From: a virus
DNA: 64,000 bases
Direction: 5' to 3' (one strand)
Virus record (IMG/VR): IMGVR_UViG_3300018065_000011
Span: 248,001 to 312,000 of that record
Under the pieces are notes generated by a model. It was not told where the DNA came from. It searched no databases and was given only the letters and a program-made list of their open reading frames with translations. Positions 31,165-40,400 of the stretch are shown here, one piece after another (positions within the stretch are counted from its first letter, which is position 1; each line of letters starts with the position of its first letter). The translations under genes were made by a program, and so were the position numbers.

Positions 31165-31650
31165 ATGACCGACGACAGCAAGATCACTCTCGATACCGAG
31201 ACCACTGAGACGACCGAGGCTTCTGAGGCTCCCGAGACGACCGAGGCTCCTCAGACCCCAGCGGAGACAACGGCCCCCGGCGGTGACGGCCAAGGCGAGG
31301 ATGCGAACATTCTCGGCCAGGTCGATCGCGACAAGCAGAAGCAGATTCAGGACTACAGGGAGCAGGTAGGAACCCTGACGGCGGAGCTTGGTCGTGTCAC
31401 GGCTCGGCTTATGCGCATGGAAAGCCAAGTCGATGAGGTCCGGGAGCAGCAGAAGGGCGTGGCAGAACAGCTTGCGAAGGCTGAAGCCACGGCGCAGGAG
31501 TATCTCAACAACATCGGGACGGAGTTTGGCATCCAGCAAGGCGAACCCTGGCAGATCCTTCCTGATGGCACGGTGAGGAAGATTGATCCAAACCTCTTGC
31601 AAGCAGCGAGGCTTGCCGCGGAGGCGAACGCAAGAGCACAGGCTCAGTAG
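31165..31650 (+). CDS. Coiled-coil phage protein with Thr/Glu/Pro-rich N-terminus
   Basis: 161 residues from ATG 31165; GTG 31156 is an alternative. Residues 10-45 are low complexity (repeated Glu-Thr-Thr-Glu-Ala). Residues 55-115 form a coiled coil (DKQKQIQDYREQVGTLTAEL and onward). The end contains a P-D-G-T-V-R-K-I-D turn and an Ala-rich helix. TAG-N6-TATGG overlaps the gap (31141-31154) but is too close to the start to serve as a promoter. Confidence 0.7.
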   Translation: MTDDSKITLDTETTETTEASEAPETTEAPQTPAETTAPGGDGQGEDANILGQVDRDKQKQIQDYREQVGTLTAELGRVTARLMRMESQVDEVREQQKGVAEQLAKAEATAQEYLNNIGTEFGIQQGEPWQILPDGTVRKIDPNLLQAARLAAEANARAQAQ

Positions 31651-33057
31651 GTGAACATGGCCGATCCGGGCTGGGGTCCATCACAAGGAGAGTATCCAAC
31701 ATCCCCTGCGAATCCACAGGTGGTGAGCCCCTTGTTCGTTGGGGCCCTGGATCTCCGATGGGATGACCCTCGTACCGACCCCTGCAACACGATGTTCACC
31801 ATCGTCGGGGTGAACATCTACAGGTCGGATACCTCGGATCGCGGCCCCTATCACCGGATCAACCGTTTCCCCATCGGCGGGACGTTCTACCGCGACGTTA
31901 CGGACAACATTTTAATCGAGAACGAGACGGTCCAGTGGGAAACTGCTTGGCTCAATCGTGGCGAGCAGGCGAACGCGGGAGTGTGGAAATTCAGGACGGT
32001 CCGATGCCCCATCGTCAAGAGGTCTGGGCAAGCGATTCATGCCGACTCGCCGTCCGATGTCATCGTGATGATCAACGGTCGCGTGGTGCCTGCTCACGCC
32101 GTGTTTGGGCCAACCGGAGAGATTACGCTCATCAACACGCCGACCTTCGACATTGCTCGGCAGCAAATCAATGAACCGACTCTCCCGCGGAGTGCGGAGG
32201 ATACGGTCTCTGTCACGTACCACACGAATCGGAATCTGGTGAAGTCGGATCTGGATACGAAGTTGTGGTATCGCTTCGCTTCGGTTGCTCTGTGTACGGA
32301 TGATGAAGGGAACCCGGTCACGCCAAGTGGGTTCATCGAGACTCCGTTGAACATGTGCCAGCCGGTCACGAACAAGCAGATCGAGACGCTGGACTGGATC
32401 TGGCGTGAGGCCATCCGACGCAACAATTGGGTTTTGGAGCAAGGTGGTGAGCGGGTGGATGTGATGATCCGCAAGATCAGCGGTATCCCTTGTTTCCACG
32501 GACAAGATCCACGACAAATCGAGATCAATGAGCACCCGGTGAATCGGTGCCCGATGTGTTATGGGACTGGATGGGTAGGTGGGTATGAGGGGCCCTATTC
32601 GATGATCATCGCGCCGGACGACGCAGAGCGGCGTGTCCAGCAGACGCCGAACGGACGACGCCTGGAGCACGTCTGGGAGGTTTGGACAGGCCCCTCGCCA
32701 ACGGTGACGCAACGTGACTTCATCGTTCGCCAAACGAACGAACGCTACAGCATCGGAGCCGTCCGAAAGCCGTCCGCTCGCGGCAACCTCATGCAACAGC
32801 ACTTCCAGATCGGCTACCTGGATGAGCAAGACATCAGGTATCAGGTGCCGCTACCCGACCCAGCATCGTACCAGTGGCCGGAGACTCGCATCAATCCGCC
32901 GCAGATGGCGGGCGGGGCATGGCGCTCCTTTGAGCCGTTTGGTCCGTGGCCGGAGGGAACCGCCGAGACGATCCCGATGGAGACGGAGAAGGAGAACATC
33001 CCAGACGAGCGCGAACAGAGAGGCCGAACGCCAGTTTGGATCAATCTGACTTACTAG
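31651..33057 (+). CDS. Virion structural protein with CPMCYGTG motif
   Basis: 468 residues from GTG 31651; ATG 31657 is in frame and equally possible. It has a Trp- and Arg-rich N-terminal beta domain (LDLRWDDP, IVGVNIYRSDTSDRGPYHRI), a central helical part (ETLDWIWREAIRRNNWVLE, VDVMIRKISGIPC) and a CPMCYGTG loop near residue 307, possibly a metal site. This layout matches a virion protein class of large phages often found with neck genes. It precedes a probable tail-completion gene. Confidence 0.75.
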   Translation: MNMADPGWGPSQGEYPTSPANPQVVSPLFVGALDLRWDDPRTDPCNTMFTIVGVNIYRSDTSDRGPYHRINRFPIGGTFYRDVTDNILIENETVQWETAWLNRGEQANAGVWKFRTVRCPIVKRSGQAIHADSPSDVIVMINGRVVPAHAVFGPTGEITLINTPTFDIARQQINEPTLPRSAEDTVSVTYHTNRNLVKSDLDTKLWYRFASVALCTDDEGNPVTPSGFIETPLNMCQPVTNKQIETLDWIWREAIRRNNWVLEQGGERVDVMIRKISGIPCFHGQDPRQIEINEHPVNRCPMCYGTGWVGGYEGPYSMIIAPDDAERRVQQTPNGRRLEHVWEVWTGPSPTVTQRDFIVRQTNERYSIGAVRKPSARGNLMQQHFQIGYLDEQDIRYQVPLPDPASYQWPETRINPPQMAGGAWRSFEPFGPWPEGTAETIPMETEKENIPDEREQRGRTPVWINLTY

Positions 33058-33066
33058 GAGGATGGC

Positions 33067-33630
33067 TTGGTTCTCAAGGCGACGGTCAAGCCCCAGGTTG
33101 TGCGTCGTGCATACGGCAAGCCATGGAGCGATATTGTTGGTGAGGTTGGGACCAATCCCGAGTTTCTTGCTGAGGTAGGCAAGATAGTCCTCCGACACGT
33201 GCTTCGGGAAGCCCGGAAGGACTTGGCTCTACAGGGGCGACGACGTACCCCGCGCGGCGAGCCCGAGGGCATACCGGCAGATCGCAAATTCTTCGAGAGT
33301 TTCGACTACCGAGTAGCGACCCGTTCCCAGGTGGAGATTGTCTCGACCTGGCCGTGGATCAAGCAGATCATCGAGGGCCGCAAACGCTATCGGATGAAGT
33401 GGCTCACGAGAGACCGTGGAGTGGGGATCGTTCCCCTGGAGCCCAAGAAAGGTACAGTGATCTTTCGATGGGCTCCCAAGCGGAAGGAGGATGCGTGGAT
33501 TCATCCGGGTTTCGAGAGGCACAACTTTGTCGATCGGGGCTTTCGGAAGGCTAAAACGGACATCTCCAAGACAGCCAAGAAGACGTTGAAGAAACTCCTT
33601 CGTAAGAACAAACGATTGAGCCTGACGTGA
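33067..33630 (+). CDS. Neck/tail-completion protein, HK97 gp10-like
   Basis: 187 residues, TTG start behind AGGAGG with ideal spacing; the only ATG nearby (33062) is out of frame. It is basic, and near residues 140-165 reads DAWIHPGFERHNFVDRGFRK, like the W-x-H-P-G...F segment of gp10-type tail-completion proteins, ahead of a Lys-rich C-terminal helix. Such proteins finish the tail end that joins the head. The placement between a neck-type gene and the actin-like gene fits. Confidence 0.65.
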   Translation: MVLKATVKPQVVRRAYGKPWSDIVGEVGTNPEFLAEVGKIVLRHVLREARKDLALQGRRRTPRGEPEGIPADRKFFESFDYRVATRSQVEIVSTWPWIKQIIEGRKRYRMKWLTRDRGVGIVPLEPKKGTVIFRWAPKRKEDAWIHPGFERHNFVDRGFRKAKTDISKTAKKTLKKLLRKNKRLSLT

Positions 33631-34301
33631 GGGAAGCCAAGGTCAAGTGTGTTTGCGCGCAGATCGGGCTACCAGACCTGAAAACGACTCTTACGGCTGG
33701 GCAGGAGATCTGGCTGTCTGAGGAGCAAGTACGGCTTTCTGCCGATCTCCGACACGCCAAGCGCATTGGCGCGGTAGATTTAGTCTGGAAAGAGAGAGCC
33801 CGTGTGAGCAAGCCTCCAGCACACCAGGCACCCCCTCATTTTCGACGGCTGTCGCCCGGACAGCACAAGAAGATCGAGCGAGATGAGCAACCCGCTCCTG
33901 TGGTCGTGCATTCCGTCGATCCAGACTTGCTCACTAAGCACGTCAAGGCAGCCGTGGCTGGTGAGGTCTCCAAGCAGATGATGGACGTGAAGGCCCAGAT
34001 GGCGGCGCTGGAGGACAACCTGGCGACAACGATTGCGGCAGCCTTGGCGGAGAAAGGTCAGCAAATCGATCCCGAGGCTCTGTCTGCTGCACTGGACCAC
34101 GCTCTCAAAGGGCTTTTGGCTGCCTCTCCTCAAGCCGCTCCGAGCGAGCCCAAGGTGGAGGACAAAGAACCTCTCTATATCCCGAGCGGTATTGTGGAAC
34201 CAAAGGCAAAGGGTGTCGTAGACGTGCAGGAGACGGCGGGTACGGGTGACGACTTGGATGATGCTGCCAAAGCTCTCAAGAAGAAACGGAAGCGAACATG
34301 A
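33627..34301 (+). CDS. Phage protein with small N-terminal domain and disordered tail
   Basis: 224 residues, GTGA overlap with the previous stop. Residues 1-55 form a compact domain (KVKCVCAQIGLPDLKTTLTA, IWLSEEQVRLSADLRHAKRI), similar to small adaptor proteins near tail genes. The rest is helical then low-complexity, ending KKKRKRT, which overlaps the ATG of the actin-like gene. Role unknown. Confidence 0.7.
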   Translation: MREAKVKCVCAQIGLPDLKTTLTAGQEIWLSEEQVRLSADLRHAKRIGAVDLVWKERARVSKPPAHQAPPHFRRLSPGQHKKIERDEQPAPVVVHSVDPDLLTKHVKAAVAGEVSKQMMDVKAQMAALEDNLATTIAAALAEKGQQIDPEALSAALDHALKGLLAASPQAAPSEPKVEDKEPLYIPSGIVEPKAKGVVDVQETAGTGDDLDDAAKALKKKRKRT

Positions 34302-35347
34302 ATGATGCTGCCAGCGTTGCTATAGAGACCCAAGAGGGCATGATGCCCGGCATAGGTCTCGACGTTGGAACGATGAATTTCGTTGCTGCTCGAATGCGCA
34401 TGAAGGACGATAAGAAGGAAGTCGTCACTCGGCGCATGCGGGATGCGTTTCTGGACTTTCCCCTGGAAGCCAAGAAGCATCTCAAGCTCAGCAATGTGAA
34501 TTACGTCGAGGTCGATGATGAGCTGGCGGTGGTTGGCGATGCAGCCATCGACTATGCTAATTTGTTCGGGAAGGAGGCCCGTCGCCCGCTTCAGGCAGGG
34601 CTCATTTCGCCCCGTGAGATCGACGCGATTCGGATCTTGGGTGTGCTTGTCAAGCACGTTCTCAAGGAGCCGTTGGAGAAGAACGAGTACTGCTATTTCT
34701 CGACGCCCGCGATGCCTGTGGATGATCCGAGTCGTGACGTGATCTACCACAAGGGTGTCATGGAGCGCATCATCACGGAGTGCGGCTTTCGGCCGGTTGC
34801 TTCGAATGAGGCTCTGTCCGTCATCTATAGCGAGACGGCAACGGATGGTTTCAGCGGAATCGGCATGAGTTTCGGCGCGGGGATGACCAACGTATCGTTG
34901 GTACTCAGCACTGTTGAAGGCATGAGTTTTTCCGTTGGACGCGCTGGTGATTGGGTGGATGCCGGGGCAGCGCGGTCGTTAGACTCAACTGCTGCTCGCA
35001 TGTGTGCTCTCAAGGAGAAGGGCATCGACCTGATGGGTCCGAAGGATCGCGCGGAAGAGGCTCTGGCGGTCTACTACAAGGCGCTCATCGAGTATGTGCT
35101 TGAGCACTTCGCCACGAAGTTTGACGCGATCAGAGACAAGTTTGCGATCCCGAGACCAATACCTCTTGTCGTGAGCGGGGGAACGAGTCTTTGCGGCGGC
35201 TTCATGGACTTCTTCAAGAAGGTGTTTGAGGGGAAGCGAAAGAAGTTTCCCATCGAGATCAAAGAGATTCGACACGCCGAGAATCCGCTCAACGCCGTTG
35301 CGCAAGGACTGCTGATCCAGGCTCTACAGGAGTACGAGCCGGACTAG
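34298..35347 (+). CDS. Actin-like ATPase
   Basis: 349 residues, ATGA overlap. The actin/Hsp70 fold is shown by three motifs in order: phosphate-1 GIGLDVGTMNFVAARM (about 18-33), phosphate-2 GIGMSFGAGMTNVSLV (about 187-202) and an adenosine-type motif LVVSGGTSLCGGFMDF (about 289-304). The length is normal for bacterial actins (320-360). It is neither a clear ParM nor MreB by eye. It lies inside the neck/tail gene block rather than beside a partition gene, with no ParR-like partner recognised. It may build a filament for virion positioning or take part in assembly. Confidence 0.75.
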   Translation: MNDAASVAIETQEGMMPGIGLDVGTMNFVAARMRMKDDKKEVVTRRMRDAFLDFPLEAKKHLKLSNVNYVEVDDELAVVGDAAIDYANLFGKEARRPLQAGLISPREIDAIRILGVLVKHVLKEPLEKNEYCYFSTPAMPVDDPSRDVIYHKGVMERIITECGFRPVASNEALSVIYSETATDGFSGIGMSFGAGMTNVSLVLSTVEGMSFSVGRAGDWVDAGAARSLDSTAARMCALKEKGIDLMGPKDRAEEALAVYYKALIEYVLEHFATKFDAIRDKFAIPRPIPLVVSGGTSLCGGFMDFFKKVFEGKRKKFPIEIKEIRHAENPLNAVAQGLLIQALQEYEPD

Positions 35348-35348
35348 C

Positions 35349-35363
35349 TAGGTTCCCTATAGG
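35349..35363 (+). promoter_or_regulatory. Candidate late promoter, TAG-N6-TATA class
   Basis: TAG at 35349-35351, GTTCCC, then TATAGG at 35358-35363. It shares GCTAGGT upstream of the TATA with the site at 36681, the closest pair in the set. Confidence 0.55.
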
Positions 35364-35388
35364 ATGGGCTCCAGTAGAGGAGGGTAAA

Positions 35389-36666
35389 ATTTACTTTCAA
35401 CTCACGGAGTCTGTTCAAAGACGCTTCATCTTGGAGCTACGGAGGTATTGGTCGTACCATCCGAAATTCCGCGATGAGCTAGTACCGAACATCCAAGGGA
35501 AGTACAGCTTTCGCGAGCGCCCGCAGATCGGGATCATCGTCAAGAACGCGAGCGGGAACCAGTTTCAACTCACGTGGGACAACTACCAGGGAACGCTCGA
35601 AAGCTACGTCCTGGCTGCGCGGCTCGAAAACTACCCCGGCGTTGCGCTGGAGTGGGTTCGCGAGGATGCACAGGCGATCAGGAAGAACGACGGAGCGTTT
35701 CCTACGCCTCCGGGTGTCTACTTCATCGAGATCGATGAAGTAAACCAGTCCACGTTCACGTTCTTCATCGATCCGTTGCTCGACGTGATCGATGAGTCGT
35801 TGCTCATGGTCAATCCCACGACGGGGCGCGTCAACGCTGGCAAGTTTCTCGACGGAACCCTCAAGGTGTTCCAGATGCCGGGGAACCAAGAGTTATTCGA
35901 GAATGTGAATTACACGACCGACCCCGACTCGGGCCTCATTACGTTGATGAACGCGCTGCCGGGAGAGGACTTTCTCTCTGTAGACTATCGCTGGCCTGCA
36001 ACGACACCTGAAGAGTCTCCGGCTGTGCGGCCAGACAACCAGCCGTGGACAGGAGCGCCCAATCGAGGGCTCGTTGAGCCGCTACCTGGAGTGGTGTTGG
36101 CGTTTGGGCGCCGAATCGAATCTGGTGATCGGATGGCGGTTGTCGTTCAACGAACGCGGACGCTTTCGGCTCAGGAGTTTGGTGGTCGCTGGGACTTGAA
36201 TTTCGACTTCGACGTGATTGCTCGTGACCCCCATACGCAGCGCGAGATCCTCGATCAGACTGCCATGTACATCTGGAGTGTGATGAGACCGCGGCTGGGA
36301 ACGGAGGGGATGGAGATTTCGACCATCTCGTTGGGCGGCGAGACCGAGGAAGTCTACGATGAGACGGGCGACGACTACTTCTACAACGCGAGTTTCTCGC
36401 TCACGGTCCAGACAGACTGGTCCTTGCATGTTCCGCTCGCGGCAATGATCCAACGGGTGCAACCATTGACGGCTGCGCAATCGATCGATCTTGCGGGACT
36501 GACCGATGAGGAAGCTGCGCAGATCCAGTCCAACATTCGACCGGTGGAGGATCTGCTCGGAGTCCAGAATCCGTCGACTGCGGTAGAGGATCTGGGGCTC
36601 GGATTGCGGTCTTTCCGCGACCTGTTCTTCAAGGTCTACGCGGGCACCTACGAAAAACTCAAGTAG
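35389..36666 (+). CDS. Phage structural protein with probable ATT start
   Basis: 425 residues. Shine-Dalgarno GAGGAGGG (35377-35384) lies four bases before ATT 35389, reading (M)YFQLTESVQRRFILELRRYW; the only other usable start, TTG 35431, has no ribosome site and would remove this conserved-looking N-terminus. The body contains KYSFRERPQIGIIVKNASGN, LEWVREDAQAI and PPGVYFIEID, as in a class of large-phage virion proteins found near sheath genes. A second half is beta-rich. It is the first gene after a candidate promoter. Likely a neck or tail-terminator component. Confidence 0.75.
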   Translation: MYFQLTESVQRRFILELRRYWSYHPKFRDELVPNIQGKYSFRERPQIGIIVKNASGNQFQLTWDNYQGTLESYVLAARLENYPGVALEWVREDAQAIRKNDGAFPTPPGVYFIEIDEVNQSTFTFFIDPLLDVIDESLLMVNPTTGRVNAGKFLDGTLKVFQMPGNQELFENVNYTTDPDSGLITLMNALPGEDFLSVDYRWPATTPEESPAVRPDNQPWTGAPNRGLVEPLPGVVLAFGRRIESGDRMAVVVQRTRTLSAQEFGGRWDLNFDFDVIARDPHTQREILDQTAMYIWSVMRPRLGTEGMEISTISLGGETEEVYDETGDDYFYNASFSLTVQTDWSLHVPLAAMIQRVQPLTAAQSIDLAGLTDEEAAQIQSNIRPVEDLLGVQNPSTAVEDLGLGLRSFRDLFFKVYAGTYEKLK

Positions 36667-36680
36667 TGCGCGTCCCTCGC

Positions 36681-36695
36681 TAGGTCGCCTATATC
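36681..36695 (+). promoter_or_regulatory. Candidate late promoter, TAG-N6-TATA class
   Basis: TAG at 36681-36683, GTCGCC, then TATATC at 36690-36695, in the gap between 36666 and the zinc-ribbon gene. Confidence 0.55.
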
Positions 36696-36721
36696 CCACA
36701 CAAAGTAGGCGGAGGTCTATC

Positions 36722-37201
36722 CTGCCGATCTACGAATACCACTGCACGGGTTGTGGGCTCCACTTCGAGAGGATGCGCCCGGCGAAGAAGGCTGAGGAAG
36801 CCGTCAATTGCCTGAGTTGCGGTGGGTCCGTACAAGCACAACTTTCGGCTCCCGAGTTTGCATTTTCGCACGCGCCGGATGGCGCAGGTCCGCAGAACAC
36901 GGGAGTCAGCGGCTTGGATCTTGAGGTTGATCGGGTGATCGGCCGAGAGGCGGAGCAGCAGTGGGCCAAGGTAGCTGCGCGCCAAGACCGCAAGCATCAG
37001 GTTCTTGCGGCCAATCCCGGCGCGACCGGCTTCGATTTGAGCCGGACCCCGGACGGCGATTACCGCGTCATGCAGCCCGACGAACGGAAGGCTGCGGAGA
37101 CTGCGCGAGGTCTCCATCAAGAGGCTCAAAGTGAGATCTTGAAGACCAAGAAAGGGAAGGATTGGCTCGCGTCACGAGTGACGGGAGCGGCTGGCCCCTG
37201 A
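36722..37201 (+). CDS. FmdB-type zinc-ribbon protein with CTG start
   Basis: 159 residues. GGAGG (36711-36715) is six bases before CTG 36722, which reads (M)PIYEYHCTGC. FmdB-type proteins begin MP(I/V)YxY. With this start the Cys residues fall at 8, 11, 30 and 33, exactly as in the ATG-started paralogue at 7319. The first in-frame ATG (36773) would delete half the zinc site. The C-terminal 90 residues are helical and include ANPGATGFDLSRTPDGDYRV. Function of phage FmdB proteins is not established. Confidence 0.8.
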   Translation: MPIYEYHCTGCGLHFERMRPAKKAEEAVNCLSCGGSVQAQLSAPEFAFSHAPDGAGPQNTGVSGLDLEVDRVIGREAEQQWAKVAARQDRKHQVLAANPGATGFDLSRTPDGDYRVMQPDERKAAETARGLHQEAQSEILKTKKGKDWLASRVTGAAGP

Positions 37202-37463
37202 GTCAGCAGTCATGCCTCTCCGCGAGGAGAGTGCCAGATAAGAACACACAGATCAGACCCATACGCAGATGACTCTGGGACGAGGCACCGCACGCCTCAC
37301 ACGACCGCGCCTTCGGGCTGCCAGATAAGAACGCACACATAAGTCGCAGAAGCAGAAACAGACCCAGATGAGGACAGGCTGTTCGCAGCCGCATTTCTGA
37401 CTGCAACCAGGCGGGTTCACCCGACAGGGAGAATTTACCCGCAACCAAAACTCAGAGGTTCCA
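37202..37463 (+). promoter_or_regulatory. Structured leader of the sheath gene
   Basis: 262 bases without a normal gene. Hairpins with stable loops are visible: CTCTCC-GCGA-GGAGAG (about 37215-37230), a GCC-TTCG-GGC, GGCTG-TTCG-CAGCC (about 37378-37391), and GCGGGT (37411-37416) with ACCCGC (37437-37442) enclosing CCC-GACA-GGG. TGCCAGATAAGAAC occurs twice (about 37229 and 37318), each time closing a mini-ORF (9 and 19 codons). CAGAY words are frequent. The ribosome site of the sheath gene (CAGAGG) follows. Probably an mRNA leader controlling a highly expressed gene. Confidence 0.5.
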
Positions 37464-40400
37464 ATGCCAGACGGCACCCAGATTCCTGGTCACATTTACG
37501 CGCCCCCCAACGTCTACGTCGAGACTCAGACTGACACGCCGGTTCAAGCACCGATTCAGGGTGTTCGCATTCCGGTGTTCATCGGCACGGGCAACGAGGT
37601 TCTGACTCAGACGGATCTCGCGGTGGTTCGCGGGTCGTCTTCCAGTGTTGACCAGCAGGTTCCGCAGGAGGACATGACCGGCCGCGCGGTTGTCGCAATT
37701 CTGGCTTCCGGCGAGGTCGTCCTGGGTGACTTCGATGGTGATCGGCGGCTCATCCAGGTGCGCAATTATCCCATCGTCACGGGCGACGGGACGGGTACCA
37801 CGGCGACGGATGCAGCCAGCATCCAGGTGACGATCAACGGGCAGCCTGACGTGGTTTTGAACGTCCAGGGGGACAGAGGGGTGCTTGAGCTTTCGACGGC
37901 TCCAGGGCTCCATGACGACGTGAGATGCACGTATTTCTTCAACCGGACCGACACGCTGATCACGGACGACGTGAGCGATCAGGTGACTGCGGATCCCGCG
38001 CTCATTTACGGGAGCGGCGAGGAACCCGCAGGCGGCTACGACATCACGGTGGACAACAATGAGTTGATCCTGACCATCGATGGCGTCGAGACCACCATCA
38101 GCCTGGGGACGCCGGGCGTGAAGCCCGCAGCTACCGTGGTCTCGTTGATCAACGGAGCGGCCTCTTCTACGTCTCTTGTGGCTTCGCTCTACACCACGAA
38201 TTTCGGCGGCACTGCCATCCAATTCGTGGCCGACGAAAACCTCATCGTTGGTGCCGGTACGGCCAACACACTTCTTGGTCTGACCACGGGTGACGCGACC
38301 AATCGGCGCTCGACGTTCTACACATTCCAGGGTCCGATCGTTGACGGTTCCAACGGAGGAATCACGACCACGGACACCGGGAAGGTGACGGTCCGCGTCA
38401 ACAATGTCCAGGTCATCCCCACGTCCGTCAATGGATCGACGCGAGCGGTGACGTTGCCCTTTGCTCCGGCTGCTGGCTCGACCGTCACCATCGAGTACTT
38501 TTTCAATAGTTGGCAAGATACCTTCGACTATCTGGCGAACATCAACCTCACGGAGATCACCCGAGTCGGCATCGTTCCGGGGAACAGCGATTTCGTGCAG
38601 GGTGCGGACTTCGTGCTCAAGGATGATGTCATTGTCTGGGGTACGTCGGTTCTCATCACTTCGGGTGTTCACACCGAAGGAAGCACGTACTTCGGTGGAG
38701 ATGGAGGCCAGGTCAGCGCGCTCTTGGTGGATGCGCAGACGTACTTGGAGGAAGCCACTCCTGTCACGGATGCGACGGTCAGCCCGCCAGTTACGAGTCG
38801 GACGAAATTCGACCTTCCGTTCCAGCCCACGACGGGCAACGGACGCAACACGCCGATCGGGTTGAGTCTGTTCCAGACGGTCAGCAACAACCGTATCGAT
38901 CTTCCGACCAATCGCCCGGATCTGGTGATCGCCTATTGGGGCTTCTCGGTCGAGGATGCTTTGCAGCGTGGTCCGGTGGACGTGACAGCGGTCGAGGGAA
39001 CCAGGATCACTTTGAAGGATCCCGTGGACGTGGGTGCAACGGTCTACGCCACGTTCTACTACAACACGCTCGTAGATGAGGAGTACAGCCTGGTTTGTGA
39101 CGTGGCTGGTGCTTCGGGCATTGGTACCTATTTCATCCAAGACTCGAATAGCAACGACATGTTCACGCCGCGGTTTGGCGTGAAGGGGGCTGCGCTCACG
39201 GGCATCACCATCCAATTCCCGAGCGGCAGCGAGCTAACCCCGGACGTGCGTTTCGAGAGTGGTACGGACGGTCCGGTCGAGGAGACGGTCACGGTCTCGT
39301 TCGCGAGCATCGATGACACGATTGCGAAGTACAGCGTGCCCGGATCGGGACCGTACTTCACGATCGAGGATGCCTCTGATCATGCACGTTTCTTGATCGA
39401 CGGCACGGCACCGACTGGTGGCGGAGCGGGAATCGATCTTGCCCGTGTGGACGGAATCACCGGCTTGGGCGTGTCGGCCAGCTTGCTGGGCGAGGAGATC
39501 GAGTATGACGTAGCCTCGGGCAGCACGACCTACGACATTACGGCCGGGACCAACGACGAGGTTTCGGTCACGGTCGATGATGTGCTCATTACGTCGATCG
39601 CTGCGGCAGGAACGGGTGTCAACGCGGACAACTACGTTGACGCGCTCAATGCTTTCGCCAAGCTGCAACAGTTTGCTCCGTTCTACACGGCACAGACACG
39701 TTTCGTGGGGTCGACGGTCATTACTGCCGGCGAGTACGACACTTTGGTCATGCACTACAATGGTGCTGTGGCAGGCCCATCGGGTGCGATCACGGCGATC
39801 ATTCCGCCGCTGACCTACGCCAGCCCCATGGCTCTGGCAACGGCTCTGGATGGAGTGATTGCAGCCGCAGTCGGTGGTTTGGGTCCGGCGTTTGCCGGGT
39901 TGGCGATCAACGTTACTGTGGATGCCAATAGCCGGCTCCGATTCACGTTGCAGGCGGCGACGGGAGACATCGGCACTTTCGCGGCCGGTGGTGTCATCAC
40001 CGTGGCGTTAGTGCCGGTCGTGGGTGACCAGATCATCTTCACGGATTGGGCTGGGAACCAGGCAGCACTCACGGCAGATACGGCCACAACGCCAGGCGGC
40101 AACAACTTCGACGTGTCGTCCGGTGTGGCAGCCACGATCGCTGGTCAGATCGCTATAGCGATTCAAGATGTGACGAACAACGTGGCTTCGATCGTGACCA
40201 CGACGGGCGCTGTTGGTGTGACGATTCCAGTGGTGCCAACTGTTCCGGGTACGCTCGGAAACCGGGTCGTTATGGTCGAATCCGCCGCAACTCCGGCAAC
40301 CTTCACGTTCGTACAGCCTTCGGGCGCGACGGACTTGGCAGGTGGCTATTTGGAGTTTGCGGACGCACCGACGCTTGCCAGCGATTTCGCGATTCTGGCA

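Noticed and set aside
37452-39215. Minus-strand open frame of 587 codons opposite the sheath gene
   Set aside because: His/Arg/Asp-rich shadow translation of a Thr/Val-rich gene with no ribosome site.
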